This document shows, in pieces, positions 8,891 through 15,469 of a DNA stretch of 64,000 nt. The notes under the pieces were generated by a model that was not told the origin of the DNA, searched no databases, and saw only the letters and a list, made by a program, of their open reading frames with translations. Numbering within the stretch: position 1 is the stretch's first letter; the number at the start of each line of letters is the position of its first letter. The DNA comes from JACQFZ01 sp036381895. Lineage in GTDB: Bacteria > Pseudomonadota > Gammaproteobacteria > Acidiferrobacterales > Sulfurifustaceae. The translations under genes and the position numbers were made by a program. The stretch lies in the NCBI GenBank assembly GCA_036381895.1, contig DASVBY010000081.1:94285-158284 (forward strand), read 5' to 3'.

Positions 8891-9484
8891 ATGGTATGGA
8901 ACACGCCGAACGCGCTGACGCTGCTGCGGCTGGCGCTGATCCCGCTCTTCATCGTCGCGTATTATCTGCCGTACAGCTGGGCGCACGTGCTGACCACGGT
9001 GCTGTTCGTCGTGGCCGCGCTCACCGACTGGCTCGACGGTTATCTCGCCCGGCGGCTCCAGCAGCATTCGCCTTTCGGCGCGTTCCTCGATCCGGTGGTC
9101 GACAAGCTCATGGTGGTCGCGGCCCTCGTGATGCTCGCCTCCGACCCGCACATCCTCGCCGGCGTGCTCGATCCGCGGCTCTTCGCGATCGTGGTGCTCG
9201 TGATCGTCGGGCGCGAGATCACGGTTTCGGCGCTGCGCGAATGGATGGCGGAATACGGCAAGCGTTCGCGGGTGGCGGTTTCCTACGTCGGCAAGATCAA
9301 GACGACCGCCCAGATGGTGGCGATCGCGGTGCTGCTCTGGCGCGAACCGATCGCGGGGCTGTCGGTGGTGCGGACGGGCGAAATCCTGCTCTACGTGGCC
9401 GCCGGCCTCACGCTCTGGTCCATGCTCATTTATATAAGGCTGGCCTGGGTGGACCTGGTCCGGCCGGAGCGCCGCTCACCTTGA
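8891..9484 (+). CDS. pgsA: CDP-diacylglycerol--glycerol-3-phosphate 3-phosphatidyltransferase
   Basis: Inner-membrane enzyme for the committed step to phosphatidylglycerol and cardiolipin. The 197-residue protein begins MVWNTPNALTLLRLALIPLF and has four to six hydrophobic segments. The CDP-alcohol phosphatidyltransferase signature is complete: DWLDGYLARR followed by GAFLDPVVDKL, with the four aspartates that bind metal. The start is 8 nt after uvrC, so the two genes share a transcript. The tRNA-Gly promoter overlaps its 3' end. The function is secure. Confidence 0.95.
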   Translation: MVWNTPNALTLLRLALIPLFIVAYYLPYSWAHVLTTVLFVVAALTDWLDGYLARRLQQHSPFGAFLDPVVDKLMVVAALVMLASDPHILAGVLDPRLFAIVVLVIVGREITVSALREWMAEYGKRSRVAVSYVGKIKTTAQMVAIAVLLWREPIAGLSVVRTGEILLYVAAGLTLWSMLIYIRLAWVDLVRPERRSP

Positions 9485-9509
9485 ACGGGAAGGGGCTGCC
9501 GCTTAGAAT
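9481..9509 (+). promoter_or_regulatory. Sigma-70 promoter of the tRNA-Gly gene
   Basis: TTGAAC (9481-9486) and TAGAAT (9504-9509) are spaced by exactly 17 nt and end 14 nt before the tRNA 5' end. The -35 box overlaps the pgsA stop codon. Confidence 0.75.
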
Positions 9510-9523
9510 GGTGGCCGAATTCC

Positions 9524-9599
9524 GCGGGCATAGCTCAGTTGGTAGAGCGCAACCTTGCCAAGGTTGAGGTCGCGAGTTCGAGCCTCGTTGCCCGCTCCA
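9524..9599 (+). tRNA. tRNA-Gly (anticodon GCC)
   Basis: Complete cloverleaf: acceptor arm GCGGGCA with TGCCCGC, D arm GCTC-AGTTGGTA-GAGC, anticodon stem CAACC/GGTTG with loop TTGCCAA (anticodon GCC at 9557-9559), T arm with TTCGAGC loop, discriminator T and encoded CCA. First of the Gly-Cys-Leu set that follows uvrC-pgsA in E. coli (glyW position). Confidence 0.97.
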
Positions 9600-9607
9600 G
9601 ATTCCTG

Positions 9608-9637
9608 CGGGGAGACGTCTGACGTCTCCCCGTTTTT
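9608..9637 (+). terminator. Intrinsic terminator after tRNA-Gly
   Basis: An 11-bp perfect stem, CGGGGAGACGT (9608-9618) with ACGTCTCCCCG (9622-9632), a 3-nt loop and five Ts. It begins 9 nt after the tRNA and separates tRNA-Gly from tRNA-Cys transcription. Confidence 0.92.
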
Positions 9638-9679
9638 GCCTCTGCGGACAGCAGCCCCGCAGCGGCGCCCATAGAATGC

Positions 9680-9753
9680 GGCTGGGTGGCAGAGTGGTTA
9701 TGCAGCGGCCTGCAAAGCCGTGTACGCCGGTTCGATTCCGACCCCAGCCTCCA
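9680..9753 (+). tRNA. tRNA-Cys (anticodon GCA)
   Basis: Complete 74-nt cloverleaf: acceptor GGCTGGG/CCCAGCC, anticodon loop around CTGCAAA with GCA, T loop TTCGATT, the U73 discriminator that marks tRNA-Cys, and encoded CCA at 9751-9753. Its 3' end is repeated at 10831-10845. I see no clear -35/-10 pair at the right distance, although a TAGAAT lies at 9672-9677, just 3 nt before the tRNA. Confidence 0.96.
9738..9752 (+). repeat. Direct repeat copy 1 (tRNA-Cys 3' end, attL-like)
   Basis: CCGACCCCAGCCTCC, the T-arm/acceptor end of tRNA-Cys, recurs exactly at 10831-10845. Repeats of a tRNA 3' end are the usual footprint of integrase-mediated insertion. Confidence 0.7.
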
Positions 9754-10112
9754 TTTTTCTCTTTCCATAGCATCCAGCGGCGTCCCCGTAACGGCAGCAA
9801 ACCGCATGGGTTAAAGCATTTGCGGGTCGGTACGGGTCCGCGGACATCTCAACGGATCCGTTGACAGGCGGGGGACCGGTCAAGGGTGCCGGCTCCGACC
9901 GGTGGTTTTCGAGCGCGAAGTAGCCTGCCATCGGACCGTCGCCCGGCAGAAACCGGATCCAGGCGTCGGCTCACCGTGACTCGGCCTGCGGCCGGGATCG
10001 AGCCGGCGGCGACGGTCGGGAGCGCAGCGGGAAAGGGGGGCAGCGCGCGGCGATCGATGTGAAGGATACCGGCGTATCGTCAGGCAAGTACAAACCTTGG
10101 AGGTCAACCGAC
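9754..10112. other. Gene-free left part of the tRNA-Cys island
   Basis: About 360 nt without a credible gene. It contains a perfect 16-bp palindrome (9849-9864) and two nearby copies of GACCGGT. No MerR-type operator or integrase fragment could be recognised. Confidence 0.5.
9849..9864. repeat. Perfect 16-bp palindrome
   Basis: TCAACGGATCCGTTGA reads identically on both strands. It lies inside the tRNA-Cys island, about 250 bp upstream of the Cys-rich protein gene. It may be an operator or a recombination site. Its role is unknown. Confidence 0.45.
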
Positions 10113-10541
10113 ATGAGCGCTGAGAGTCACGAGGGTGCGCTGATATGCGTGGCGTCTGCCATTCCGGCGGCCGAGCGGGCGAAACACTTCGCACTCGCAC
10201 GCGAACTTTTCCACGAACTCGCCGAAGAGCGAACGGATCTTCCCGACGGCTATGCAATCCGCTTCCCGGCCGATGCTTTCGATGCCGTCACACGCTTCGT
10301 CGCGAACGAAAGGAAGTGTTGCCCGTTCCTGAACTTTGATCTGTCGATCGCGGCGGATGGTGGGCCACTGTGGTTGCGGATGACCGGTCCTGCCGGTACA
10401 CGCGAGGTGGTCCAAGCCGAACTCGATCTCGGCGGCTCGTGCGACTGCTGCTCGAGCGAGGCGACCGGCAAACACGCTCTAGTGCAATCGTCCCTCGAGG
10501 AGGCGATCCCACTCGGGGACTTGGCGGCACGACACGCATAG
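10113..10541 (+). CDS. Small cysteine-rich protein of a type seen near mercury/heavy-metal genes
   Basis: A 142-residue soluble protein of unknown function. The ATG at 10113 is well supported by GGAGG at 10099-10103. It has vicinal cysteines in NERKCCPFLNF (about residue 70) and a second cluster, GSCDCCSSE, near residue 112, which suggests thiol metal binding. From memory, proteins with the ERKCCPFL block occur beside mercury or arsenic resistance genes. That association fits the merT remnant that starts 4 nt after its stop. The gene is intact while its neighbour is decayed. No membrane segment or signal peptide is visible. A metal-related role is inference only. Confidence 0.7.
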   Translation: MSAESHEGALICVASAIPAAERAKHFALARELFHELAEERTDLPDGYAIRFPADAFDAVTRFVANERKCCPFLNFDLSIAADGGPLWLRMTGPAGTREVVQAELDLGGSCDCCSSEATGKHALVQSSLEEAIPLGDLAARHA

Positions 10542-10545
10542 CCAA

Positions 10546-10830
10546 TTGGCCGGCAGCGGGAAGCGGCGCTGCGGCGCTCGGCGTCTGCAGCTCATGCTGT
10601 CTCTTATCGTTGTGCTAGCGGCTCGCGGCGTGGGCGGAGCATGGATCAGTGGCTTTAAAGGGTTCGCGCCGTACAATCCGATATTCGTCATCGTCGCCGC
10701 GTGCTCCTCGGGTACGGGTTCTATGCGATGTACTGAAACACGAGAAATGCCTGCCCGGCCGGGGCAGGGTGCAAGGCTTGCCAGCCGGGTCGTGCCACTC
10801 GGATAGGCTTGTGGGCTGCAACGCTCCTGC
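10546..10830 (+). pseudogene. merT: merT remnant (mercuric transport protein), frameshifted and truncated
   Basis: MerT moves Hg(II) across the inner membrane through vicinal cysteines. Here the coding signal is split over three frames: GSGAAALGVCSSCCLL (first helix with the Cys-Cys pair), then GVGGAWISGFKGFAPYNPIF, which mirrors the MerT stretch GAWIGNLT-EPYRPIF, then VLLGYGFYAMY, a TGA stop, and CPAGAGCKACQPG followed by GLWAATLL, which mirrors the second cysteine pair and third helix. At least two frameshifts and one stop disrupt it, and the coding signal ends exactly at the tRNA-Cys repeat. It directly follows the Cys-rich protein gene, as in an operon. The identification is from residue patterns I recall for the family. 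Confidence 0.68.
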
Positions 10831-10845
10831 CCGACCCCAGCCTCC
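10831..10845 (+). repeat. Direct repeat copy 2 (attR-like)
   Basis: Exact CCGACCCCAGCCTCC, identical to 9738-9752 at the tRNA-Cys 3' end. It marks the right edge of the inserted segment. Confidence 0.7.
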
Positions 10846-11333
10846 GGTTTTCCCCCGGCAATGCCCGGCACTCGCGGTGCCGGCGCCCGCCGCGCGTCGA
10901 CGGGAAACACCTTACTTCTTCCCTCCTTAATGTCCTGGCGCTTCGTTGCTAGAGTGCGCTGATCGCGACTCTGGCGACAAGGAACTATAACGAGCGGATG
11001 TGAGGAGCTCCTCGCATCCATCCGGGAGGTCCGAACCTTGCCGGCTTTCTCCCTCTCTGTACGTCCCGGTGGAGGATGCGATGCGCTGCGCGCAGGCGTC
11101 GTTTCGACGGACCGCCTCGCGCGCACCGGATCCGGCGCTTCCGCGGCTGCCCGCGCCGCCGTGTGCCGGCCGCAGACACCGTGCGCCCGCGGCCGGGGCG
11201 GATCGGCACGACCGGTCGCAGGGCCGCAGGCTGGCGGAACCGCGCCGTGGCCGTAACGCACGCGCGGTCGATCCCGCTTGCCCGGGCTCGGCCGGCGGCC
11301 GTCGTACGACTGTCGCATTCGAGACGCGCGACC
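10846..11333. other. Gene-free stretch between the island and the membrane protein
   Basis: About 490 nt with no credible gene. Frames that are open here lack conserved features and ribosome sites. It belongs to the extra DNA that separates tRNA-Cys from tRNA-Leu. Confidence 0.5.
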
Positions 11334-11990
11334 ATGCGCGTATTGCTCGTCTCGATTGCGATCATCCATGCGCTCAATCTTCCCGCCGTTTGGCTCCGCT
11401 ATCACGACGTGCCGATCCGCGGCGGGAGCTATTATGTGGCGCTCTTCAGCGTGAGCAGCGAAGGAGCGCTTCCTACCTGGTATTCCGCCGTCACGCTGCT
11501 CCTCTGTGCCGTGCTGCTCGGCGTCATTGCCGCCGTGTACCGCGGGCAGCCGTTCCGCGCACACTGGTCGGCGCTCGCGGTGATCTTCGGTCTCATGTCG
11601 CTCGACGAGGCGACCGCAATCCATGAGATGCTGACGACACCGCTGCACGCACGCCTGAACACCGGCGGGGCGCTGTTCTTCGCCTGGGTGATCCCCGGGC
11701 TTGCGTTCGTCGCCGTGCTCGCGCTCGCCTACGTGCGATTCCTGTGGTCCCTGCCGCGGCGAACCGGCGGCCTGTTTCTGCTCGCGGGCGCGACCTACGT
11801 GGCGGGCGCGCTCGGGATGGAGATGGCGGCGGGGCTGTACGTCGAAGCGCGCGGCTACACCTTCGTCTACGGTCTCATGGCCACAGCGGAAGAGGTGCTC
11901 GAGATGGGCGGCGTTGCGCTGTTCATTTACGGCCTGCTCGATCACCTCGAGCATCACGTCGGCCGGCTGGAGATCGCCTTGCGGCCGTAG
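11334..11990 (+). CDS. Polytopic membrane protein of unknown function
   Basis: I do not recognise a named family. The 218-residue product from the ATG at 11334 has about six hydrophobic helices. Charged residues lie within or at the edge of membrane segments: MSLDEATAIHEML around residue 87, GALGMEMAAGLYVEARG in the middle, and TAEEVLEMGGVALF followed by LLDHLEHH near the C-terminus. Such buried Asp, Glu and His could form a metal or proton site, as in membrane hydrolases of the CREST type, but that is speculation. It sits alone between tRNA-Cys and tRNA-Leu. The frame is open upstream to 11076, but the added part is polar and not membrane-like. Confidence 0.65.
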   Translation: MRVLLVSIAIIHALNLPAVWLRYHDVPIRGGSYYVALFSVSSEGALPTWYSAVTLLLCAVLLGVIAAVYRGQPFRAHWSALAVIFGLMSLDEATAIHEMLTTPLHARLNTGGALFFAWVIPGLAFVAVLALAYVRFLWSLPRRTGGLFLLAGATYVAGALGMEMAAGLYVEARGYTFVYGLMATAEEVLEMGGVALFIYGLLDHLEHHVGRLEIALRP

Positions 11991-12023
11991 AGCCGCACTG
12001 ATGCCGGAGACGTCGATCCGGCT

Positions 12024-12051
12024 TTGTCCAGGCGGCGCGACCCTTTACACT
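12024..12051 (+). promoter_or_regulatory. Sigma-70-like promoter of tRNA-Leu
   Basis: TTGTCC (12024-12029) and TACACT (12046-12051), spacer 16 nt, end 11 nt before the tRNA. It gives tRNA-Leu its own promoter, consistent with its separation from the other two tRNA genes. Confidence 0.6.
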
Positions 12052-12062
12052 TCGCGTGCCAT

Positions 12063-12151
12063 GCCCGGGTGGCGGAACTGGTAGACGCAACGGACTTAAA
12101 ATCCGTTGGCTCGAAAGGGCCGTGCCGGTTCGATTCCGGCCCCGGGCACCA
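12063..12151 (+). tRNA. tRNA-Leu (anticodon TAA)
   Basis: 89-nt class II tRNA: acceptor GCCCGGG/CCCGGGC, anticodon stem ACGGA/TCCGT with loop CTTAAAA (anticodon TAA, 12097-12099), a long variable arm, T loop TTCGATT, discriminator A and encoded CCA. It occupies the leuZ position of the uvrC-pgsA-linked tRNA set. Confidence 0.97.
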
Positions 12152-12243
12152 GGCAAGGAAGTGGACGCAACGGGCTTTGCGCTTCGAGTGCGCCCGGCTC
12201 GTGCCAGGTTGAAAAGTGCGCGAGCCCGACGAGTAACAGGAGG

Positions 12244-13041
12244 TTACTTCGACGCAGACGGCCGCAGCGCTTGATCGGGTTCAAGCGGCGAGCTGGCAGA
12301 CTGCCGGCGCAGATAGTCCGTCCTGCGCTTCCGCGCGAGCACGATCTGTGTACGCCCGAAAAAGAGGGCCGGGGAGTGCATCTGCCGCGTTATTTCCGAG
12401 TTGCGCGTGCGCTGGCGCGGGTCGGGCTCCTTCATGAGCGCCGAGCGCGTGCACAGATAGCAGAGTGGCCAGAGCAGTGCGCCGATGACAGCGGAGCGGC
12501 GATGCTTGTCGGTCGTCACGCGCTCGATCATCAGACCGTTCGTATGAAGGATGTGCCGTAGCTGCCAGAAAGTGATCGGGTAAATGTGCTCGATCACCCA
12601 GTTCTTCTCGAACTCGCTGCTCGGCCGCTCGGCGAGCGAATAGAAGCCGGTCAACAGAAATCGAAGCCGCGACGCGAAGTTTGCGATATTGGGTGTAGTG
12701 ACGAGCGCCGTGCCTTCGGGCCTCAATACCCGACAGATCTCCGCGGCAAATCGGTACTGGTGCTCGAGGTGCTCGATACCTTCCACCGAGATGACCGCGT
12801 CAAAGGAATCGTCCGGGAACGGAAACGCCGCGCTCACGTCGCCGCGGTGGCAGGTGACGCCAGGAACCGAGAAGTTCTCCGGATGCATGTCCATCGCTTC
12901 CACCCGGTAGCCGAGCTTCGCAAGTGCCGAGGAAAGCCGACCGGCGCCCGGAGTGAGTTCGAGTATCCTCTTGTTCGCCGGAACGGACTGTTGAATGAGG
13001 CCGAGCGCAACAGATTCGATGCGGGAGAGATCGGCTGTCAT
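12244..13041 (-). CDS. Class I SAM-dependent methyltransferase
   Basis: A 265-residue methyltransferase whose substrate cannot be told. Motif I is LELTPGAGRLSSALA (about 28-42), the acidic strand-2 residue is in VEAMDMHPEN, and DSFDAVISVEGIEHLEH plus RVLRPEGTALVTTPN follow the Methyltransf_11 pattern. The C-terminal half has a hydrophobic patch (AVIGALLWPLCYLC) that may touch membrane. Codon use is visibly less GC-rich than in neighbouring genes, which suggests later acquisition. It converges with tRNA-Leu, and its stop lies 93 nt from the tRNA end. Similar proteins often act on lipids, quinones or O-antigen sugars. The nearby glycan locus makes a sugar substrate possible but unproven. Confidence 0.8.
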   Translation of the reverse strand: MTADLSRIESVALGLIQQSVPANKRILELTPGAGRLSSALAKLGYRVEAMDMHPENFSVPGVTCHRGDVSAAFPFPDDSFDAVISVEGIEHLEHQYRFAAEICRVLRPEGTALVTTPNIANFASRLRFLLTGFYSLAERPSSEFEKNWVIEHIYPITFWQLRHILHTNGLMIERVTTDKHRRSAVIGALLWPLCYLCTRSALMKEPDPRQRTRNSEITRQMHSPALFFGRTQIVLARKRRTDYLRRQSASSPLEPDQALRPSASK

Positions 13042-13229
13042 CGACTTGAGCGATATCGAGAGACTCGGCTTACGAACGCCCCAGCTCCCGCGCAGAGCAG
13101 AACGTCATCTCCGGCGGCGCTCGCCTTTTGGAAGGCAAACAGGAACTGCTGCGATAGTACAATTCGCGCCGGGGAACGCATCGCTTCGTCTCCCCGGCGC
13201 CGCGACGAGCCGACTGCCGAAGCAGCGAT

Positions 13230-14738
13230 TCAGCCATTGCGGTAGCGGTCCCGCAGCACGTTCTTCTGCACTTTGCCCATGGTGTTGCGCGGCAGCTCGT
13301 CGACGAAGTACACGCGCTTCGGCACCTTGTAGTTCGCGATCTGCCCCTTGAGCCGCGTGAGCACCGTCGCCTCGTCGAGCGTGGCGCCGGCCCGCTTCAC
13401 GACGACGGCGGTGACGGCCTCGCCGAAATCGGGATGCGGCACGCCGATGACGGCGGACTCGACCACTTCGGGCATCTCGTCGATCAGCGTCTCGATCTCC
13501 TTGGGATAGACGTTGTAGCCGCCGGTGATGACGAGGTCCTTGGAACGGCCGACGATGGTGAGGTAGCCGTTCGCGTCGAACTGGCCCATGTCGCCGGTCC
13601 TGAACCAGCCGTCGGCGGTGAACTCCTCGCGGGTCTTCTCCGGCATGCGCCAGTAGCCCTTGAAGACGTTCGGGCCTCGCACCTGAATGTTGCCGATCGT
13701 GCCCGTGGCCACCGGGCGGTTGTCGTCGTCCACGACGCGCACCTCGACGCCCGGCAGCGGCAGGCCCACCGTGCCCGCCACCCGCTCGCCGTTCAGCGGA
13801 TTGGAGGTATTCATGTTGGTTTCGGACATCCCGTAGCGTTCGAGGATCGTGTGTCCGGTGCGGCGGCGGAACTCGGCGAACGTCTCCTTCAGCAGCGGCG
13901 CGGAGCCCGAGATGAAGAGGCGCATGTTGCGGCAGACCTCGGCGTTCAGGTCCGGCTCGGCCAGGAGCCGCGTATAGTAGGTGGGTACTCCCATGAACAC
14001 GGTCGCGCGCGGCAGGTGCTGCAGCACCTGCTTCGCGTCGAACTTGCGCAGGAAGATCATCTTCCCGGTGCTGAGGAGCGCGAGGTTGCTCGCGACGAAA
14101 AGGCCGTGCACGTGGAAGATCGGCAGCGCGTGGAGCAGGACGTCCGTCGGCCCGAAGCCCCAGTAGTCGTAGAGGGTGAGCGCGTTCGACGACAGGTTCC
14201 CGTGCGTCAGCATCGCACCCTTGGATCGGCCGGTGGTACCGGAGGTGTAGAGGAGGGCGGCGAGCTCGTCCGCTTCGACCGGGACCGTCTCGAAATCGGG
14301 CGGGGCGGCGCGGCTCGCCTCGATCAGCGTGCCGCCGCCGTTCTCGTCGAGCGTGTGCACGTGGCGCGCGCCGGCGCCGCGCGCCAGCGGTTCGATCGTG
14401 GCGTGCGCGGCCGGGGTGCAGACGACGAGCCCCGGCTCGGCGTCGCGCAGGAAGTATTCCATTTCGCCGCGCTGGTAGGCGGTGTTGAGCGGGAGATACA
14501 CGAGGCCGGCGCGCACCGCCGCGAGGTAAACGAAGAGCGCTTCCGGCGATTTTTCGACCTGCACGGCGATGCGCTCGCCGCGTTTCAGCCCGAGATCGAC
14601 GAAGAAGCGGGCGAGCCGCGCGGTCTCGCGATCGAGGTCGCCGTAAGTGTAGACGCGACCGGACTCGGTCTCGAGACAGGGCCGGTCGGGGGTTCCGGAG
14701 GAGCGGGTGGAGAGGAGGCTGTAGATGTTCGCGTTCAT
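13230..14738 (-). CDS. matB: Malonyl-CoA synthetase (acyl-adenylate ligase)
   Basis: Activates malonate (or methylmalonate) to its CoA thioester with ATP. The 502-residue protein belongs to the AMP-forming ligase family: P-loop LLYTSGTTGRSKGAMLTH (about 157-174), the ERYGMSETNMNTSN block that in MatB helps select a short dicarboxylate, the hinge region GWFRTGDMGQFDANGY, and the catalytic lysine in NTMGKVQKN at the C-terminus. Length and the GMSETNMNT stretch favour MatB over fatty acyl-CoA ligases. No malonate decarboxylase or transporter is seen, apart from a broken MFS gene directly upstream that might once have been a partner. Confidence 0.85.
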   Translation of the reverse strand: MNANIYSLLSTRSSGTPDRPCLETESGRVYTYGDLDRETARLARFFVDLGLKRGERIAVQVEKSPEALFVYLAAVRAGLVYLPLNTAYQRGEMEYFLRDAEPGLVVCTPAAHATIEPLARGAGARHVHTLDENGGGTLIEASRAAPPDFETVPVEADELAALLYTSGTTGRSKGAMLTHGNLSSNALTLYDYWGFGPTDVLLHALPIFHVHGLFVASNLALLSTGKMIFLRKFDAKQVLQHLPRATVFMGVPTYYTRLLAEPDLNAEVCRNMRLFISGSAPLLKETFAEFRRRTGHTILERYGMSETNMNTSNPLNGERVAGTVGLPLPGVEVRVVDDDNRPVATGTIGNIQVRGPNVFKGYWRMPEKTREEFTADGWFRTGDMGQFDANGYLTIVGRSKDLVITGGYNVYPKEIETLIDEMPEVVESAVIGVPHPDFGEAVTAVVVKRAGATLDEATVLTRLKGQIANYKVPKRVYFVDELPRNTMGKVQKNVLRDRYRNG

Positions 14739-14752
14739 GGCCCCCGCACTTT

Positions 14753-14768
14753 AGCCGAGATATTTCGG
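14753..14768. promoter_or_regulatory. Imperfect palindrome upstream of matB
   Basis: GCCGAGATATTTCGGC has 5-bp arms and an ATAT core with one mismatch pair, 14 nt upstream of the matB start. On the minus strand it lies between TTGTCG and TAAAGT, a weak promoter-like pair. It may be an operator. Evidence is limited. Confidence 0.3.
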
Positions 14769-14781
14769 CGCCGACAAGCCG

Positions 14782-15435
14782 TTACTCGGCGGGCGTACGG
14801 CGGGTGCGGCGGCGGTTGAAGAGGTCGATCAGCCGCGCGTACGGGAAGGCGAAGAGATCCCGGGTGCCGGCGACGCTCGAGACGCGGTCGATCGCACGCC
14901 GTACCTGCGCATGGAACTCCGGTAAGACCGTCCCCTTCTCGACTTCGCCCTGCTCGTGGATCGTGACCGGCCGGTGCAGCGAATACAGACCGAAGATGAA
15001 GGCGAGCAGGAAAACGAAGTCGAGGCCGGTCAGCGTTACAGGAGTGTATTCCGCGGCAATGCCGAAGAGGCGCGACGCCCAATGGAGCGTGAACGTCGGC
15101 TCCTCGCCCTCGAACAGGGTCGCTGCGCCGCCGCCGAGGATCGGCGCGATCGTGGCCGCGACGCCCGGGGTGAAGGCGTTGATGCGAGGTACGCGGGGTG
15201 GCCTTGCGCGCGGCGCGAGCTTCATCGCCAGATTGCCGGTACAGAGCTGCACGCCGGCGGTGGACATCCCGGCGAGCACGTAGATGAAGACGAGCGCGAC
15301 GATCGTGAACGCGGGCCAGTCGCCGAATGACGTGAGCGGCCAGAGCAGGAAGGTGAGGATGAAGAGGGGCCCGGCCTCGGCGTTCGAGCATGGTTCGTCG
15401 TATTGCCGGCACCGCGCGCGGGCGCGTGTTCCCAA
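14782..15435 (-). pseudogene. 5'-truncated MFS transporter remnant
   Basis: Only the C-terminal half of a major-facilitator transporter is left, beginning about FILTFLLWPLTSFGDWPAF and including FIYVLAGMSTAGVQLCTGN and DFVFLLAFIFGLYSLHR. The first residues of the open frame (before position 15375) show no transporter character. In the middle, KLAPRARPPRVPRINAF looks scrambled by two compensating indels, because the family-like pieces KAT, YLAS and NAF fall in different frames. The cut 5' side abuts the glycan locus that starts at 15470, so a rearrangement there probably removed the N-terminal half. It ends 43 nt before matB on the same strand. Confidence 0.6.
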
Positions 15436-15469
15436 AAGGACGCGTGCGGCGCCCTCGCTTCGCAGCGGA

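Larger units (their letters stand above)
9754..10845. mobile_element. Remnant of a tRNA-Cys-associated island with mercury-type genes
   Basis: About 1.1 kb lies between tRNA-Cys and an exact 15-bp copy of its 3' end. It holds a 16-bp palindrome, a small Cys-rich protein gene and a merT remnant that stops at the repeat. By eye the base composition is less GC-rich than in flanking genes. In related genomes tRNA-Gly, tRNA-Cys and tRNA-Leu are normally adjacent, so the extra DNA here looks acquired. No integrase is left. The mobile origin is an inference from the repeat and the tRNA target. Confidence 0.6.

Noticed and set aside
9672..9677. TAGAAT as -10 box of tRNA-Cys
   Set aside because: It lies only 3 nt before the mature tRNA and no -35 box is at a workable distance.
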